Origin: Paguma larvata | Lineage: Eukaryota > Chordata > Mammalia > Carnivora > Viverridae | Length of the DNA stretch: 64,000 nt | Assembly (NCBI GenBank): GCA_030068075.1 | Contig: CM057844.1 | Coordinates: 17,158,001 to 17,222,000, forward strand | Reading direction: 5' to 3' | In this document: one piece after another, positions 35,606 to 47,668 of the stretch | How positions within the stretch are numbered: the first letter of the stretch is position 1 | Layout of the letters: every line of letters begins with the position of its first letter | The notes under the pieces: model-generated | What the model was told of the DNA's origin: nothing | What the model saw: the letters and a program-made list of their open reading frames with translations, nothing else | Database searches by the model: none | Program-made: the position numbers and the translations under genes

Positions 35606-37117
35606 TAACATGAATAAAGGCTTCTGAATGTTTAGCCACCTGATCTTTGACCCTCAGACTCACTGGTCCTCCTCATGACACATAGCAAATAAGTGCTATC
35701 ACTTTATCATGTCACACAACTGCCTACTAAATCAAGGAAGTGCTACATTTACAAGAAGCTTCCACTGGAAAAGTTACTATATTATCTCTTAAAGAAAAAG
35801 ACCCAGCTAACTGAAGAACTGGCTGCAATGTAACCAAATTATATCAATTCTTATTGGAAGAAAGAGTTTGGAGAGCTCTGACCTCTGAAAACTGGGAACA
35901 TAAATCCCCCAAATTGCTTTTAAACTTCATCCAGCCTGCATGGTAATGGGCTACACCAGTCTCCAGATCAAGTGCCTGACAAGGTGGTTTCTTGAGAAGG
36001 TAAGAAACACAGGCACTCCTCTCACTGAAATATTCGCCTAGAGATATTTCTGTTCCTGAGAATGAAATGCAAATTTGTTTCCAGTAGCCTGAGGTGGGAT
36101 AGTGGTTTTTATGGTTTTGCTTCAAAACCTGATGAAAATTGGGAGTGAGTTCATCTCTTTTTATAAGGTTATTTGGTGAGGTTTCCAACATGATCTAATC
36201 TTACCCTGGAAAATGAACTAAAAGGAGTTGACTAGTTATTAGGAATGATTTCACTGGTCCCACTTTACAGCCATCCAAGTGGATGTCTCCATGGAAGTCT
36301 CGAGGCTGCTCCTGTCCCTTTTGGGTTCAGGGACCTCCCTGTGACTTCAGAGGGACTTCCCAGGGCAGAACAGGGAAGAATCAAATCCAACTCCTTTCAC
36401 ATTTTAAGTGTGCTTGTCTTTCCATTACCTACTCCTATTTTCAGAGATGTATAATTTAACTTCCCAAATTAAGACCAGGTTAAAAACCAATAACCTCTAC
36501 TCACTCAGACACAATCTATTGTGCCTGAATTTAAAGCGACACCCGCACACCTATTTTTCTCTATTGAAATAGCATAGGTGGATTGTTCTAATATTAAACT
36601 TTTCCAAAGCACAGTGATTGGAGTGTAAAGCAGTTAGAACAGTCTAATAAAATTAATCAGCTTCCACAGTTAAAGGGGAAAAAATAAAGGGATTCTTATA
36701 GGACAATATTTTGCCTGCTGACTTATTACTTCACACTTTATAAGGTGAGCTCACATCTTTTGTGGATATTTCACACTTGCTTTTCCTAGCTAAATGAAGA
36801 CTTGCTTCAGTACCTACCTTCTGCCTGAAATTAAATAAATGAACTTGTAATAGTCCCAGACGTCCATAAAGTCAGAGGTCATTAGGATAAATAATATATA
36901 CATATTAAAATGACAATGACAACAAAAACCTGAGAAGTGTTTTACATAATTGTAATCAAAGTTTTAAAAAAATGCTAAATAGAGAATGAAGGAATAACAA
37001 CTTTAGAGCATAGCAAAATGTCTTGTGGGAGAAGGTCAATTTTGAGCTGACCTCTGATGGAGAAAAGAAACTTTTACTTTTGATTCTCAGGCCAGTTTTT
37101 CTGAGAAAAATATCCTT
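35606..37117. other. unassigned sequence, 1.5 kb
   Basis: No repeat recognised. A minus-strand frame of 115 codons (35844-36191) is the longest in the area. It shows no domain, signal peptide or splice context, so I do not call a gene. Confidence 0.4.
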
Positions 37118-37140
37118 TATTTAATTTTTTTTGGATCTTT

Positions 37141-37370
37141 ATCTTTTTTTTTTTTCAGTTTATTTATTCTGAGGGAGAGAGAGACAGACAGAGACAGAGA
37201 CAGAGAGATAGGGATAAAGGGACAGAAACAGGGAGAGAGAAAATTCTAAGCAGGCTCCACAGCTTCAGTACAGAGCCCTACATGGGACTTGAACTCACAA
37301 ACGATGAGATCATAAGCTGAGCCGAAATCAATAGGTGGATGCTGAACTGGCTGAGTCACCCAGATGTCCC
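37141..37370 (-). mobile_element. CAN-SINE, reverse orientation
   Basis: T-run, tail 'cagtttatttattctgag', GA/GACA-rich body, 'gcaggctccacagcttcag' and reversed head ending 'gagtcacccagatgtccc'. 'aaatatccttta' before and 'gaatatccttca' after suggest that the inserted segment starts about 20 bases further left. Confidence 0.93.
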
Positions 37371-37390
37371 TGATTAGAATATCCTTCAGT

Positions 37391-37620
37391 ACCATGGCTC
37401 TCAGTGAGAGACAATTTGCCACCACCACCACCCATTCTGAGGACCCAGACAATGTCTGAATACATTTCTGATGGTCAAAACTAGGGGACGGATGTGCTAC
37501 CACCATCAAACGGGTCAGGAATGGTACTATATAGCCCAGGACAGCCTTCCTCATCCCCATGTCTCCCCTCAACAAAGAATTATTGGCCCAAATTATCAAT
37601 AGTTTAAAAACAAGTTTAGG
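37391..37620 (+). mobile_element. hAT-type non-autonomous DNA transposon (MER1 group)
   Basis: Blocks 'ccatggctctcagtgagag', 'gacaatgtctgaatac', 'tgtgctaccaccatc', 'cccaggacagccttcc' and 'caaagaattattggccc' follow the order of a common mammalian element with hAT ends ('cagtggttctcaacc' type). I am not certain of the subfamily. A second copy in the opposite orientation lies at 47447-47660. Confidence 0.6.
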
Positions 37621-37926
37621 ATTATTCAGAATGTCCACAATCATAATAAAGTTATATTGGGCTTTTATATCTAATTACCCATGGACTGCAAGGAGAAAAA
37701 CCAAAACAATATTTAAGATTTTTCAAGACCAGATTCAAATACATTTTTGAAAGGAGGCATAAATCTCATGTACTTAAGAAATCTTTTCCTCCCTAGCATT
37801 ACAGAGATATAATTGACATATAACACTGTGTAAGTTTAAGGTATATGGCATAAGGCGATATATGTATATATTGTGAAAGGATTACCACAGTAAGGTTAGA
37901 TGACATGTATCATCTTACAGTTATAC

Positions 37927-38299
37927 TTTTTTTTTTTTTTTGAGAGAAAGAGAGAGAGAGGGCACAAGTGAGTGAGGGGCAGAGAGGGGCAAAGGAGGAG
38001 GAAGAGAGAGAGAGAGAGAGAGAAAAGCAGGGCTCACTCTAAGCGGGGCTTGTGTTTTACCCAAAGTGGGGTGCTTGTTTACCCAATGTGGAGCACAAGC
38101 TCACCCAAAGTGGTTCTTGAGCTCACCCTAAACAGGTCTCACGCACACTGGAAGTGGGGCATGAGCTCACCCAAGTGGCACTCAAGCTCACTCCAAACAG
38201 GGCTTGAGTTCACTCAATGTGGGACTCAACTCAGGAACTATGAGATTATGACGTAAGCCAAAGTCAGATGCTTAATGGCTGAGTCACCCAGGCTCCCAC
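37927..38299 (-). mobile_element. CAN-SINE with an internal ~22-bp tandem array
   Basis: T-run, 'gagggcacaagtgagtgag', a long GA tract, then about nine degenerate units of 21-23 bp (see 38027-38240), then 'ctatgagattatgacg' and the reversed head ending 'gagtcacccaggctccc'. 'acagttata' (about 37917) and 'acagttacc' (about 38300) flank it as target duplication. At 373 bp it is far longer than the ~200-220 bp of its relatives. Confidence 0.93.
38027..38240. repeat. ~22-bp minisatellite inside the SINE
   Basis: Eight complete units start at 38043, 38066, 38088, 38110, 38133, 38154, 38175 and 38198, with partial units at each end (38027 and 38219). The unit resembles 'gtggggcttgagctcaccca'. Units differ at several positions, so the expansion is not recent. 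Confidence 0.9.
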
Positions 38300-39740
38300 A
38301 CAGTTACCTTTTTTAATGTATGTACATGGTAAGAAGTTTTAAGATCTATTCTCCCAGCATCTTTCAACTATATAATACAGTATTGTTAACTACAGTCACC
38401 ATGCCATACAGCAGATCTCCAGAATTTAATCATCTTATAACTAAAAGTTTGTACACTTTGACCTTCGCCCATTTCTCCCAACCCCTGTCTCTGACAAACA
38501 CCAAACTTCTATCTGTTTCCATGAGTCTGGTGTTTTTTTTTTCAGGTTCCACATATGAGTGAGATCATAGAGCATCTCTCTGTCCTTCTCTGTCTGCCTT
38601 ATTTCATTTAGCATAATGCCCTGAAAGTTCATCCCTATTGTAGCAAATGGCAGGATTTCCTTCTTCTTTAGGATGAATAACATTGCATTTTAGATAGATA
38701 GACAGATAAATTCTTTATCCATTCATTCATCATGGACACAAGTTATTTCCATGTCTTGGCCACTGTAAATAATGCTGCAATGAACATGGAAATACATCTT
38801 TAACATAGTGTTATTCCTTAGGATATATACTCAGAAGTGGGATTGCTGAATCATATGGTAATTCTATTTTCAATTTTTTGAGAAACCTCCATACTGTTTT
38901 TCATAGTGGCTACACCAGTTTGCATTCCAACTAACAGTGCACAAAGGTACCCTTTTCTCCATTTCCTTATTAGCATGTGTTATCACTTGTCTTTTTGATA
39001 CTAGACATTATAACAGGTATAAAGTGATATTTTACTGTGGCTTTGATCTTCATTTCCCAGATGATCAGTAATGATCAGTAATGTTGAACACCTTTTCATG
39101 TATCTGTTGACTATTTGCATATCCTTTTCCTGGAAAAATGTCTACTCAGGTCCTTTGCCCATTTTTAAATTGGATTATTTGAACTTTATTTTTGCTTTTG
39201 TTTTGTTTTTGCTACTGAGTTGTATGAATTCTTCATATATATTAGATATTAACCCCTTATCGGATACATGATTTCCAAATATATTCTCCCATTCTGTAGG
39301 CTGCCTTTTCATTTTGTTGATTATTTCTTTTGCCGTACAGCTTTTTAGTTAGATATAGTCTCCTCTTGTTGATTTTTGCTTTTGCTATTTGTGCTTACAG
39401 TGTCATAGTAATAAATAATTGCCAAGATCAATGTCAAGGAGGTTCTTCCCTAGATTTTCCTCTAAGAGTTTTATGATATATCAAGTCTTACATTTAAGTC
39501 CTTGATCTGTTTTGAGTTAATTTTATAAGTGGTGTAAACTAGGGGTCCAATTTTATTGTTCTGCATGTGTGTATCCAGTTTTCCCAGTACCATCTATAGA
39601 AGAAACTATGTTTCCCCCTTGGTGTTTTTGGCTCCCTTGTCAAATGTTAGTTGGCCATATATGTGGGGGTTTAATTCTGGGCTCTCCATTCTGTTCCACT
39701 GATCTATGTATTTATTTTTATGCCAATGCCACACTATCTT

Positions 39741-40330
39741 GCCCATAAACAGATGAATGGACAAAGAAGATGTAGTATATATCTTCTACCACTATATTTA
39801 TACACTATATATTATTGGAAGATTATTCTGCCATGAAAAAGAAGGGCATCCGGTCATTTGCAACAACATGGATGGACCTTGAGGACATTATACTAAGTGA
39901 GATAAGTCAGGCAGATAAACCCAAATACCATATTGTATCACTCATATGCAGAATATAAAAGCCAAACTCATAGAAACAAAGAGTAAAATGGTAGTTACCA
40001 GGGGATGAAGGTTAGGGGGATAGGGCACATGCTGTTTAAGGGTACAAACTTGTAATGAGTAATAACTAAGTCCCTGGAAATCTAATGCAAGATATAGTAA
40101 ATATAGACAACAATATTGTATCATTACCATCAAGCTTACTAGGAGACCAGAACTTAATTATTCCAACCACTAAAAAGAAATGATAATTATGTAACATAAT
40201 AGAGGTGCTAATTACCACTACAATGGCAATCATAGTACAATATATAAACATATCAAATTAACATGCTGTATACCTTAAATCTTCACAATGACATATGTCA
40301 AATATATTTCAATTAAAATATAAAAAAATT
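39741..40330 (+). mobile_element. old L1 3' end, sense, abutting the reverse L1
   Basis: Begins 'gcccataaacagatgaatgg' and continues 'catggatggaccttgagg', 'gtgagataagtcaggcag', 'ggtagttaccaggggatg', 'catgctgtataccttaaat' and 'atatttcaattaaaat' with an A-rich tail. Its last ~600 bp overlap in content with the reverse copy to its left, so the two are separate insertions or an inverted duplication. Confidence 0.87.
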
Positions 40331-40392
40331 AGCAATTAAAATACATAAAAATAAATTTAAATAGTCAATAGTTTATTAAAATATTTGTTAAG

Positions 40393-40779
40393 AGCTATTA
40401 TAGACTGAATGTTTTTATCCCTCCAAAATTGATATATTGAAGCCCTAACCCCAATGTGATGAAATTTAGTGATGGGGCCCCTGGGAGGTGAAAAGGGTTA
40501 GATAAGGTCAGGTGGGGTCCTGATCTCATGAGATTGGTACTGTTATAAAAAAGACACCAGAGAGCTTATCTTTATGCATCAGCACAAAGAGGAGGTCATG
40601 TGCACACATAGGGATATGGCATCTGTCTACAAGCTAAGAGAAGAAGCCTCAGAATGAAACCTACCTTGCTGTGCCCTTAATTTTAGGACTTCTCAACCTC
40701 CAGAACCGAAAAATGAATTTCTATTAAGACACCCAGTCTATAATATTTTGTTATGGCAGCCTGAGCTGACTAATACAAG
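40393..40779 (+). mobile_element. MLT1 solo LTR (ERVL-MaLR)
   Basis: Sense LTR: 'tatagactgaatgttttt', 'gaagccctaaccccaatg', 'gatggggcccctgggagg', 'aagacaccagagagctt', 'acccagtctataatattttg' and 'gcagcctgagctgactaatac'. It is nearly full length. The polyadenylation signal region reads 'aaaatgaatttc', diverged from AATAAA. No internal retroviral region is adjacent. Confidence 0.9.
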
Positions 40780-43030
40780 AACCTACTATTTTCTAGGCAT
40801 TACAATAGACAGTGGGGCACAAATAACAGTAAAAGAAACAAGTTCTCACTCTCACAGAATGTATATAGAATGTTATTTAAAGTCATGAATGTGGATAAGA
40901 TGACCTTAAATGTTATATAAGAAAGAAAAGCAGGCAAGTAGACCAGAGGAGAAAAAGGAGGAAGGAGAAGAGAGCAGTGGAGAGAAAAAGGCAGAGAGAT
41001 GAAGAGAAAAGGCCTCATTAAGACTCCAAAGTTTAAAGTTCAAGCATATAAAGAAGAACCAGAAAAGGCTCAGACCATGGCTAGGACTATGATGTCAGGG
41101 GATGTTAATTAGAAAAAAGGTGAGAATGGACAGTTAGATCAACTGCTGATGTGAGATCAGGTAACTGGAAGGCAGAAAGTATTCTTTGCTTTGGCCATTG
41201 GAGGTTATCATTAGTCTTGACATGAGTAATTCCGGTGGAGCTGAAGAATGGGGCTCAGATCAAAGTGAACTCAGGAATAAAAGGACAGGAACGAAGTGTA
41301 GACAGAGTGGCCACATTCCCTTTTGAGAAATACTGATGGGAAGGGAAACAGGAAATGGGGGGGAGGGGATGTGAGATGGAAGAGCTACAATGGAAAGTGA
41401 CTGAAGGGAGATAATTAACTTCTTATTTAATTGTAAGATATAATCATGTTTGTAGGCAAATGAGAAAAATCTAACAAAGGGAGAACTTGACAATGCATAA
41501 AAGAGAGGAAATAATGTAAAGAATGAAGTCTGTAAGTAAACAAAAGCAGAAAGGTAACACATACCTTTGATAGGAGCTAGAGAATTTAAATGTATATATA
41601 TATATATATATATTAATAGAAAGGAAGACCATGGAGACAGATTTAGGCAAGTTTGTAGGTTTAGTAAACAGAGTGAGAAGAGTGGGTTTCCAACTAGTGG
41701 CTTTTATTTTCTCAACAAAGTACAGCAATTTAATGTTTGCTTTCATGCTTTCCTACTCCCAACTTGCTTGTATATAAACCACTTAGTCATCCACCAGCAA
41801 CCACAGTACTGTTACAGCTTCAAAGAGAAAGAATAAGTTAACATTTAATTTTTTTAATATCCAAAAGTTGTTCCTGAAGCCTGCATGAGAAAAAATATAT
41901 ATATACAGTTGAAACTCAAAGCTTTTATTTTGAAAGATGCAGAACTTATTGGAATAAAAAGAAAAATAAAAGAAGCAGGAGGAAGAGGGGAATGGCTAAA
42001 AACGAAAAAGGAAAGATCTGAAGGAAGCAGGATGGACTTTACGCCATAATTGTGACATATTGGGAAGATAGTAGAGGAATGCTCCAGCTCACTCCCAGGA
42101 TGAAACTAGATGACAGTGCCCTGGGCCACGAGAAATAGGAGGAAGAGGGAAGAATGAATGTTTTTGGGGTGGGTCAGTAGATACTGGGATACAGAACAAG
42201 ACCTGGTGGGTGGAGGAAGGAAGGGGCATATAAACAGGAGGCCAGACTTTTACTGATACTGCGGAGGCTGAAAGTTCTCCCCATTGTGTGTCCTGTGGAG
42301 CCTCTTCACTAAGCACTGGGTCAGATACGAATTCAAGGATGTGTCTCAGTCAAAGTGACTTCCCAGGAAAGCTTGGGAAGGTGATCAGAATATGCCATTC
42401 TAAAGTATGTCATTTTGGCATGGGACTTATTTTGTGCTGAAGGCAAGTGAAAAACAGCAGACAGAAGAAAGCTCTCTATCCTCCCACTTTCTGCCTAAAG
42501 GTAGGGCACAGATTTCCCTTTCTGGAAGTATCTCTCCTCCTCCCACACCAGGAAGAGGAGGTCAATTCTTGAGTGGGAGACAGCACCAACTTGAATCTTA
42601 TTAGCCAACCTTACTGAAATAGTCCTTATCTTCCATTAATTTCCCTTATATGTTTACTTCATCACAAGTTACCACCCCTAGGAGACCAACCCTTTTTCTG
42701 TTGTGTTGTCACTTGTCCACAGATTTGCCTTTCTTCATTCAAATGGTACATAAGCTCTTGAGTTTAACTGCTTCTTTAGGTTTTTCATTTCCTTTTCTGT
42801 GAGAATGCCATCCATATGTAAAATCAAGATATTGACTTCAAATACAATTTGTATGCTTTTTCCCCTGTTAATCTTCTGTCAGTTTAAGTTGCACAGCCCT
42901 AGGTATTGAACCTAAGAGGAAAAAGGATAATTTTTCCTCCCCTACCCTTGAAATTCATGTGTTTATCAAAGAAAAGCAGAAAGAAGGCCACATGTGAAGC
43001 ATGCCTGGTAAGTCTCTTAAAAGAAGATGG
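40780..43030. other. repeat-poor sequence
   Basis: Purine-rich parts (40920-41000) and a (TA)n run near 41592-41613 are the only recognisable elements. Frames on the minus strand of up to 100 codons mirror the purine-rich strand and look like chance. Confidence 0.45.
41592..41613. repeat. (TA)n microsatellite
   Basis: About eleven TA units. Confidence 0.95.
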
Positions 43031-43048
43031 ATAAAAAGTAGTCTGAGA

Positions 43049-43272
43049 GGGGCACCTGGGCGGCTCAGTCGGTTGAGCGGTCGACTTCAGCTCAGGTCAT
43101 GATCTCGCGGTCTGTGAGTTGGAGCCTGGTCTGTGTCGGGCTCTGTGCTGACAGCTCAGAGCCTGGAGCCTGCTTCACATTCTGTGTCTCCCTCTCTCTC
43201 CGCCCCTCCCCCACTCATGCTCTGTCTCTCTCTGTATCAAAAACAAATAAACATTAAGAAAAAATTTTTTTT
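43049..43272 (+). mobile_element. CAN-SINE, likely young
   Basis: Near-consensus copy from 'ggggcacctgggcggctcag' to 'aaacaaataaacatt' and an A/T-rich tail. 'taaaaagtagtctgaga' (43032-43048) and 'taaaaagtagtccgaga' (43273-43289) match at 16 of 17 positions. Confidence 0.97.
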
Positions 43273-43289
43273 TAAAAAGTAGTCCGAGA

Positions 43290-44473
43290 AACACTGGGAG
43301 GACTTTGGGGACACTCAGTCTCTCAGGCTACTGAACGAGTGGGAGAATTATGAGAGTGAATAATCAACCATCCAACTGAGGCAAAAAGGAAAAGGCCCCA
43401 ACAGCCTAAGTAGCCCTGACTTAGATGTTGCATGTTGAAAGATGTGAATGTCTTAATGAGAGTCCCACACTTTTTCCAGATGTTTGGGCATTTGTTAGCT
43501 AAAATCTTTAACTAGGACTTAATCATACGATGAGAGCAATTTAGTAGGGCATAGCGCATCTCCACTCCTCACCTGGAGGAGTCCATGAACTTCTGGCTAA
43601 AAGTTGTCAGAGAAGAAATAGATGGTAAAATCCTTCAAAGAGTTAGAACCGAACTCTTGAGTTTCTTCATTTGCACATCGATGGAGAAGATTTACTTCAT
43701 TACTCAATGAAAACAAGGTAATTGTCTTCTATTTCTGTTTACCTTTGGTGAACTTGGCATTTGACTAGACATTGCTGGATACTGAATCATAGCTTTTCAG
43801 GGATTTGATGTAAACCACTAAAGCACTAAGAAATGGTAAGCTAATTACAATTAGCTCCTTAATCCTGGTATTATGCCACAGATAAAGAAGATAAAAGGAA
43901 AAATAAGATCTAACTAAGTAACTGTCCAATGAATTCTTTTTAAAGAAAAGACACAATGTATACATTCTGTATGCATGAACTTCTTGGGTAACTTTTTAGA
44001 TACCAATTATTTTTTAACTTTATTTCAATAAGAAAGCTCTTTAAGATAGATGAACTATTTTCTAAGTAAATACCTTCACCTTTCTCTTAAACCTTAGGAT
44101 AATGTTAGTTATCCTAAACTGTTATTAGAAAATTAACCTCCTTAATTGCCGACTTGAGCTCTAAGTTATGAAATATTGAGGATGAAATTTTGAGAGAGGT
44201 AGTAGACAAAATCCTGTAGGGAATGAAATTATAACACAGAGATCTTATTTGGTAAAGCATTTCAATTGCTTTCCCTTGAAAATAATCCTCCCTCTCTGAG
44301 ATAGCTCTTCCATTTAGATGGACTTCCCACTTAAATATAGCTAAGGCTATTCTACTTGTGATTCTGGATCAGGGGTTGAAAGTACCTGGTTTGGGAAGCT
44401 TTCACTACATTCTCCTGGAGAGAAAGAAGCTAGAGGTCCAGAGTGGGGAGACAAAAGCACTGCTTGTTTTTTG

Positions 44474-44505
<32 letters not shown>

Positions 44506-46642
44506 GCAAATCTCCCTTGCTTATTGAGTTATAAAGGGACAAATATTGCCAGCCTCAGACTCTGTCACTTCAGTTGTTTAGGAAGCCTTACTGTAGGTTC
44601 CCGGGGCGAGATTTCCAACAACCTGCGACAAAAATCTTTCTCTCTTTCTAGATGAAGTTGACAAGATGACCAAAAATATATTACATTTATCCACAGAGAA
44701 AAATCACTATGTTATTGCAGTCTGTGGTGAGAAACCAGGTATCTAGCTACAAAGGTGTAGCCATGAATCTCTAATAAAATCAAAATATTAAAAATGGGAT
44801 AAGGAAAACAGAACACAGGGCTTGTTCACTGAAATACAGTAATCTCTACAAATCCATTCCTTCATCTGGCAGACACTCATCTAGTCTGGAACAAGAGTAA
44901 CTAAGTGAGAGTAATTTGTTTAAAAAAAATCACTATGAACCATATGAATGCTTTGCCAAAAAAAAAAAAAAAGATTCTTAAGGATTATCACAGACTATGC
45001 TCTTAATATTTAATATTAAAAATATTTACATTGACCTGAGTATGAGTGAATTGAGTTCCAACTGCCTTATGGCTGAAATAATAATTCTGAAAGGATTTAT
45101 TGAACACCTACTTGGTAAGAAACATGATACCAGGTGTTTTAACACATGTCAGAATATATTATGTTCTAATGTATTGTCAGGGGCTAATAAGTAAACCACA
45201 TGCAATGCAACTATTTTAGACTGTGACATGAATGCAAATGTGAGAGCGATTCTTTTAGGTTTTGACTTCGGGAAGGGTGACCCCTGGGCAGATACAGGTA
45301 CTAAAATCTTCCAAATTAAAAAAAAAAAATAGCAAGAACCAAAGGGTGGAAAATGCAAGGGAGAATTTACTGGGTGGCCAGAGAGAAGGGTTTCTAAGGA
45401 GAGTTATGGGCATTGAGGCTGAAAAGTCAGGAAGGTCTAATGGAGGACTATGACCTCTTCACTAAGGAATTTAAGACTCGTTTTTATTTTTAACTGCAGT
45501 ACTTCTCAGCACCTCTAACATGCTAGTATGCATTGTGACTCTCTAAAAAGCAATGTAGTATGCCATAATTTCAAATTTTTACTCATGAAAATTTGTGTAT
45601 GAGATGTCAAGAGTCCCTTGCCCATTTGTGACATACACTTAGAGAAATCCTGTTTTGAGAAATTTGAAACTACTTCACAATGAATGTGATAGCATTAATA
45701 TTTATTAAGAGAATAAGAGCAGCTTAAGTATTTGGCTTTATACTTATCATGGATGATCTAAAAATGACTAAGTCCTAAATTGGAAGATAATTTAAGTCCA
45801 TCTGGTGCTATCAGAAGTTTGAACAGTCTCATAATAAACAAACTCAAAGCCACATTATTTCATTGTCTAGCCTCTGGTGACAGGAACTCAACCAAAGGAA
45901 CCCATTCATTTTCAGAGTTTATTGTTTTGAGCCCAAATCTGTTTTCCTGAACTTGCTAGATCCTTCTTCGGGGGCAATCACTAAAAGCTTAAACCTTCAC
46001 CTCCCCTGAAGCTCTTTATGTAGTTTGAAACAATTACCTTATTTCCTCTTTGTTTCACTCTTCCTAGTTCTTTCAATTGTTCATCATATGGCACTGCTTC
46101 CATGCCTTCACCAACATAGCTCTTCCTGCCTGGGTACTCCAGGTTGTCTGTTTGACATGCATCCCTCCCCCCAGTGTGGCCTGAGCTAAGATTTAACACT
46201 CCAAATTCTGAACATTCTGCATCTATTACTACAGGCAAAAGCCATTGGGGTTAACTTGAATTTAATATGAAGCTATGCTCCGTTAAATTACTTAAATAAT
46301 TTTATAAATAAATTTCTACTCAACCCCAACTTCTTCCTATGTTGCTGACTTTCAGGACTTTGTTAAAGTGTATCTTTTACCACTGGCCTATCCTTCTTTT
46401 TCTGCAGTAATGTTTTTTCATCTTGATTCTACCAGGTTGTCTTCAGTTTGACCAGCAGTCTTCACCCAAGACTGGATAAAATATCAGATAGGAATAGACT
46501 AACTCAAGGTTTTGAGAAGCTTGCAATGGGAACCAGATACTCCTGTTCAAGATGCAGTTAATCCAGGGCTCAGTCAAATGTTATTTATCTACCGAAAGGA
46601 ATTGCCTAGCCTACATGAATTGTAAGAAACTAAGGTTCACTC
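43290..46642. other. repeat-poor sequence, 3.3 kb
   Basis: A (GTTTT)n run at 44463-44505 and an A-run near 44946-44961 are present. 45080-45130 ('ggatttattgaacacctac') weakly resembles an ancient mammalian interspersed repeat. No exon is recognised. Confidence 0.4.
44463..44505. repeat. (GTTTT)n tract
   Basis: GTTTT units in near-perfect tandem. Confidence 0.93.
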
Positions 46643-46657
46643 AAATCTACTTATACT

Positions 46658-46862
46658 GGGGCGCCTGGGTGGCTCAGTCGGTTAAGCGGCTGACTTCGGC
46701 TCAGGTCATGATCTCACAGTCTGTGAGTTAGAGCCCCGCATCGGACTCTGTGCTGACAGCTCAGAGCCTGGAGCCTGCTTCAGATTCTGTGTCTCCCTCT
46801 CTCTCTGCCCTCCCTCCTCCTGCTCACGCTCTGTCTCTATGTCTCAAAAATAAACGCTAAAA
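46658..46862 (+). mobile_element. CAN-SINE with perfect target duplication
   Basis: Near-consensus copy starting 'gggcgcctgggtggctcag', with the intact A-box match 'tggctcagtcgg', the 'gctgacagctcagagcctgg' block and a short 'aaaaataaacgc' tail. The 15-base duplication 'aaatctacttatact' at 46643-46657 and 46863-46877 is identical, which suggests the most recent insertion in the window. Confidence 0.98.
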
Positions 46863-46877
46863 AAATCTACTTATACT

Positions 46878-47245
46878 ACATCCACCACATTGGGCCAAGA
46901 AAAGAAAGATAAAGGCTGCAACATAGCTAGTCAAAGCTATATCTGGTTGGCTCCTCACTTGATACCACTTAGCTTTCAACAGCAGGTCTCAGAATTTTGC
47001 CTTTTCCCTTCTGAAAATGGGCATATCAAATCTATCTGTAGATTTCTAACTTTTCTCTTATTCTCCATGATTTGGCAAAATTACTGACATTGTTTCTGCT
47101 ATCTTGCCTCCATATTCTCTGAATATTATGGTCTCTTTTCACTTGTAGCAACCATATCTTTATTCTTATCCTGAATGAAAATGTTTTTCTTTGTGTTGGA
47201 GCAGGAAACATTAGCTGAGCATCATCTTTAAAACTATTATTACTA
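46878..47245. other. unassigned sequence
   Basis: No gene or repeat recognised. Confidence 0.4.
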
Positions 47246-47385
47246 GGTCACCTGGCTGACTCAGTCAGTAGAACATATGACTCTTGATCTTAAGGTTGTA
47301 AGTTCGAGCCCCAGATTGGGTGTAGAGATTACTTTTAAAAAATAAAGTATTTTAAATAAATACATAAGCAAATAAATAAATAAAC
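47246..47385 (+). mobile_element. short tRNA-Lys-type carnivore SINE
   Basis: 'aggtcacctggctgactcag', B-box-like 'agttcgagccc', 'attgggtgtagagattac' and an (AATA)n tail. It is the same short class as 12829-12945. The A-box carries two changes, so Pol III activity is unlikely. Confidence 0.88.
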
Positions 47386-47446
47386 CTAATACTAATTATA
47401 CCAAAGGAAGAGAAAGATGTATTCCCTTATCTGTCCTGCTCTGAAC

Positions 47447-47660
47447 CAGTGTTTCTCATCTCAGCACTATTAACATTTTGAATCAGGTAATTCTTTATGG
47501 AGAGATGTGCTGCAAAGTAAGATAATATTTCTGGCCTTTACCTACTAGATACCGGTAGCTACACCCCTCCCATAAGCAGTGACATTCAAAAATGTCTCCA
47601 GACATTCCCAAATGTCCCATGAGTCACAGGGAATGGGAGCTCCCTGGTTAAGAACTACAG
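47447..47660 (-). mobile_element. hAT-type non-autonomous DNA transposon, reverse orientation
   Basis: Ends 'cagtgtttctcatctcag' and 'ctggttaagaactacag' resemble the hAT terminal repeat. Inside are 'cagcactattaacatttt', 'tctggcctttacctactag' and 'tgtctccagacattccc', the reverse of the copy at 37391-37620. An L1 inserted at its right end. Confidence 0.65.
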
Positions 47661-47668
47661 ATCTGATC

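Larger units (their letters stand above)
37790..39740 (-). mobile_element. L1MA-like 3' end, reverse orientation, with nested SINE
   Basis: Reversed 3' UTR ('gagatataattgacatataac', 'ggattaccacagtaagg', 'gtcaccatgccatacag') then reversed ORF2 C-terminal region ('cactgtaaataatgctgc', 'gtgggattgctgaatcat', 'ccagtttgcattccaac', 'cttgatctgttttgag'). It ends near 'ccaatgccacactatctt' where a sense L1 begins. A SINE interrupts the 3' UTR. Confidence 0.87.

Noticed and set aside
35844..36191. 115-codon minus-strand open frame
   Set aside because: No recognised family and no supporting context. It would need cross-species frame conservation to be considered.
37246..37644. 132-codon minus-strand open frame
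   Set aside because: It runs through a hAT-type element and a CAN-SINE, so it is a read-through of repeats.
38043..38240. regular ~22-bp repeats resembling a CRISPR array
   Set aside because: The units are directly tandem without spacers and lie inside a SINE in a mammalian genome.
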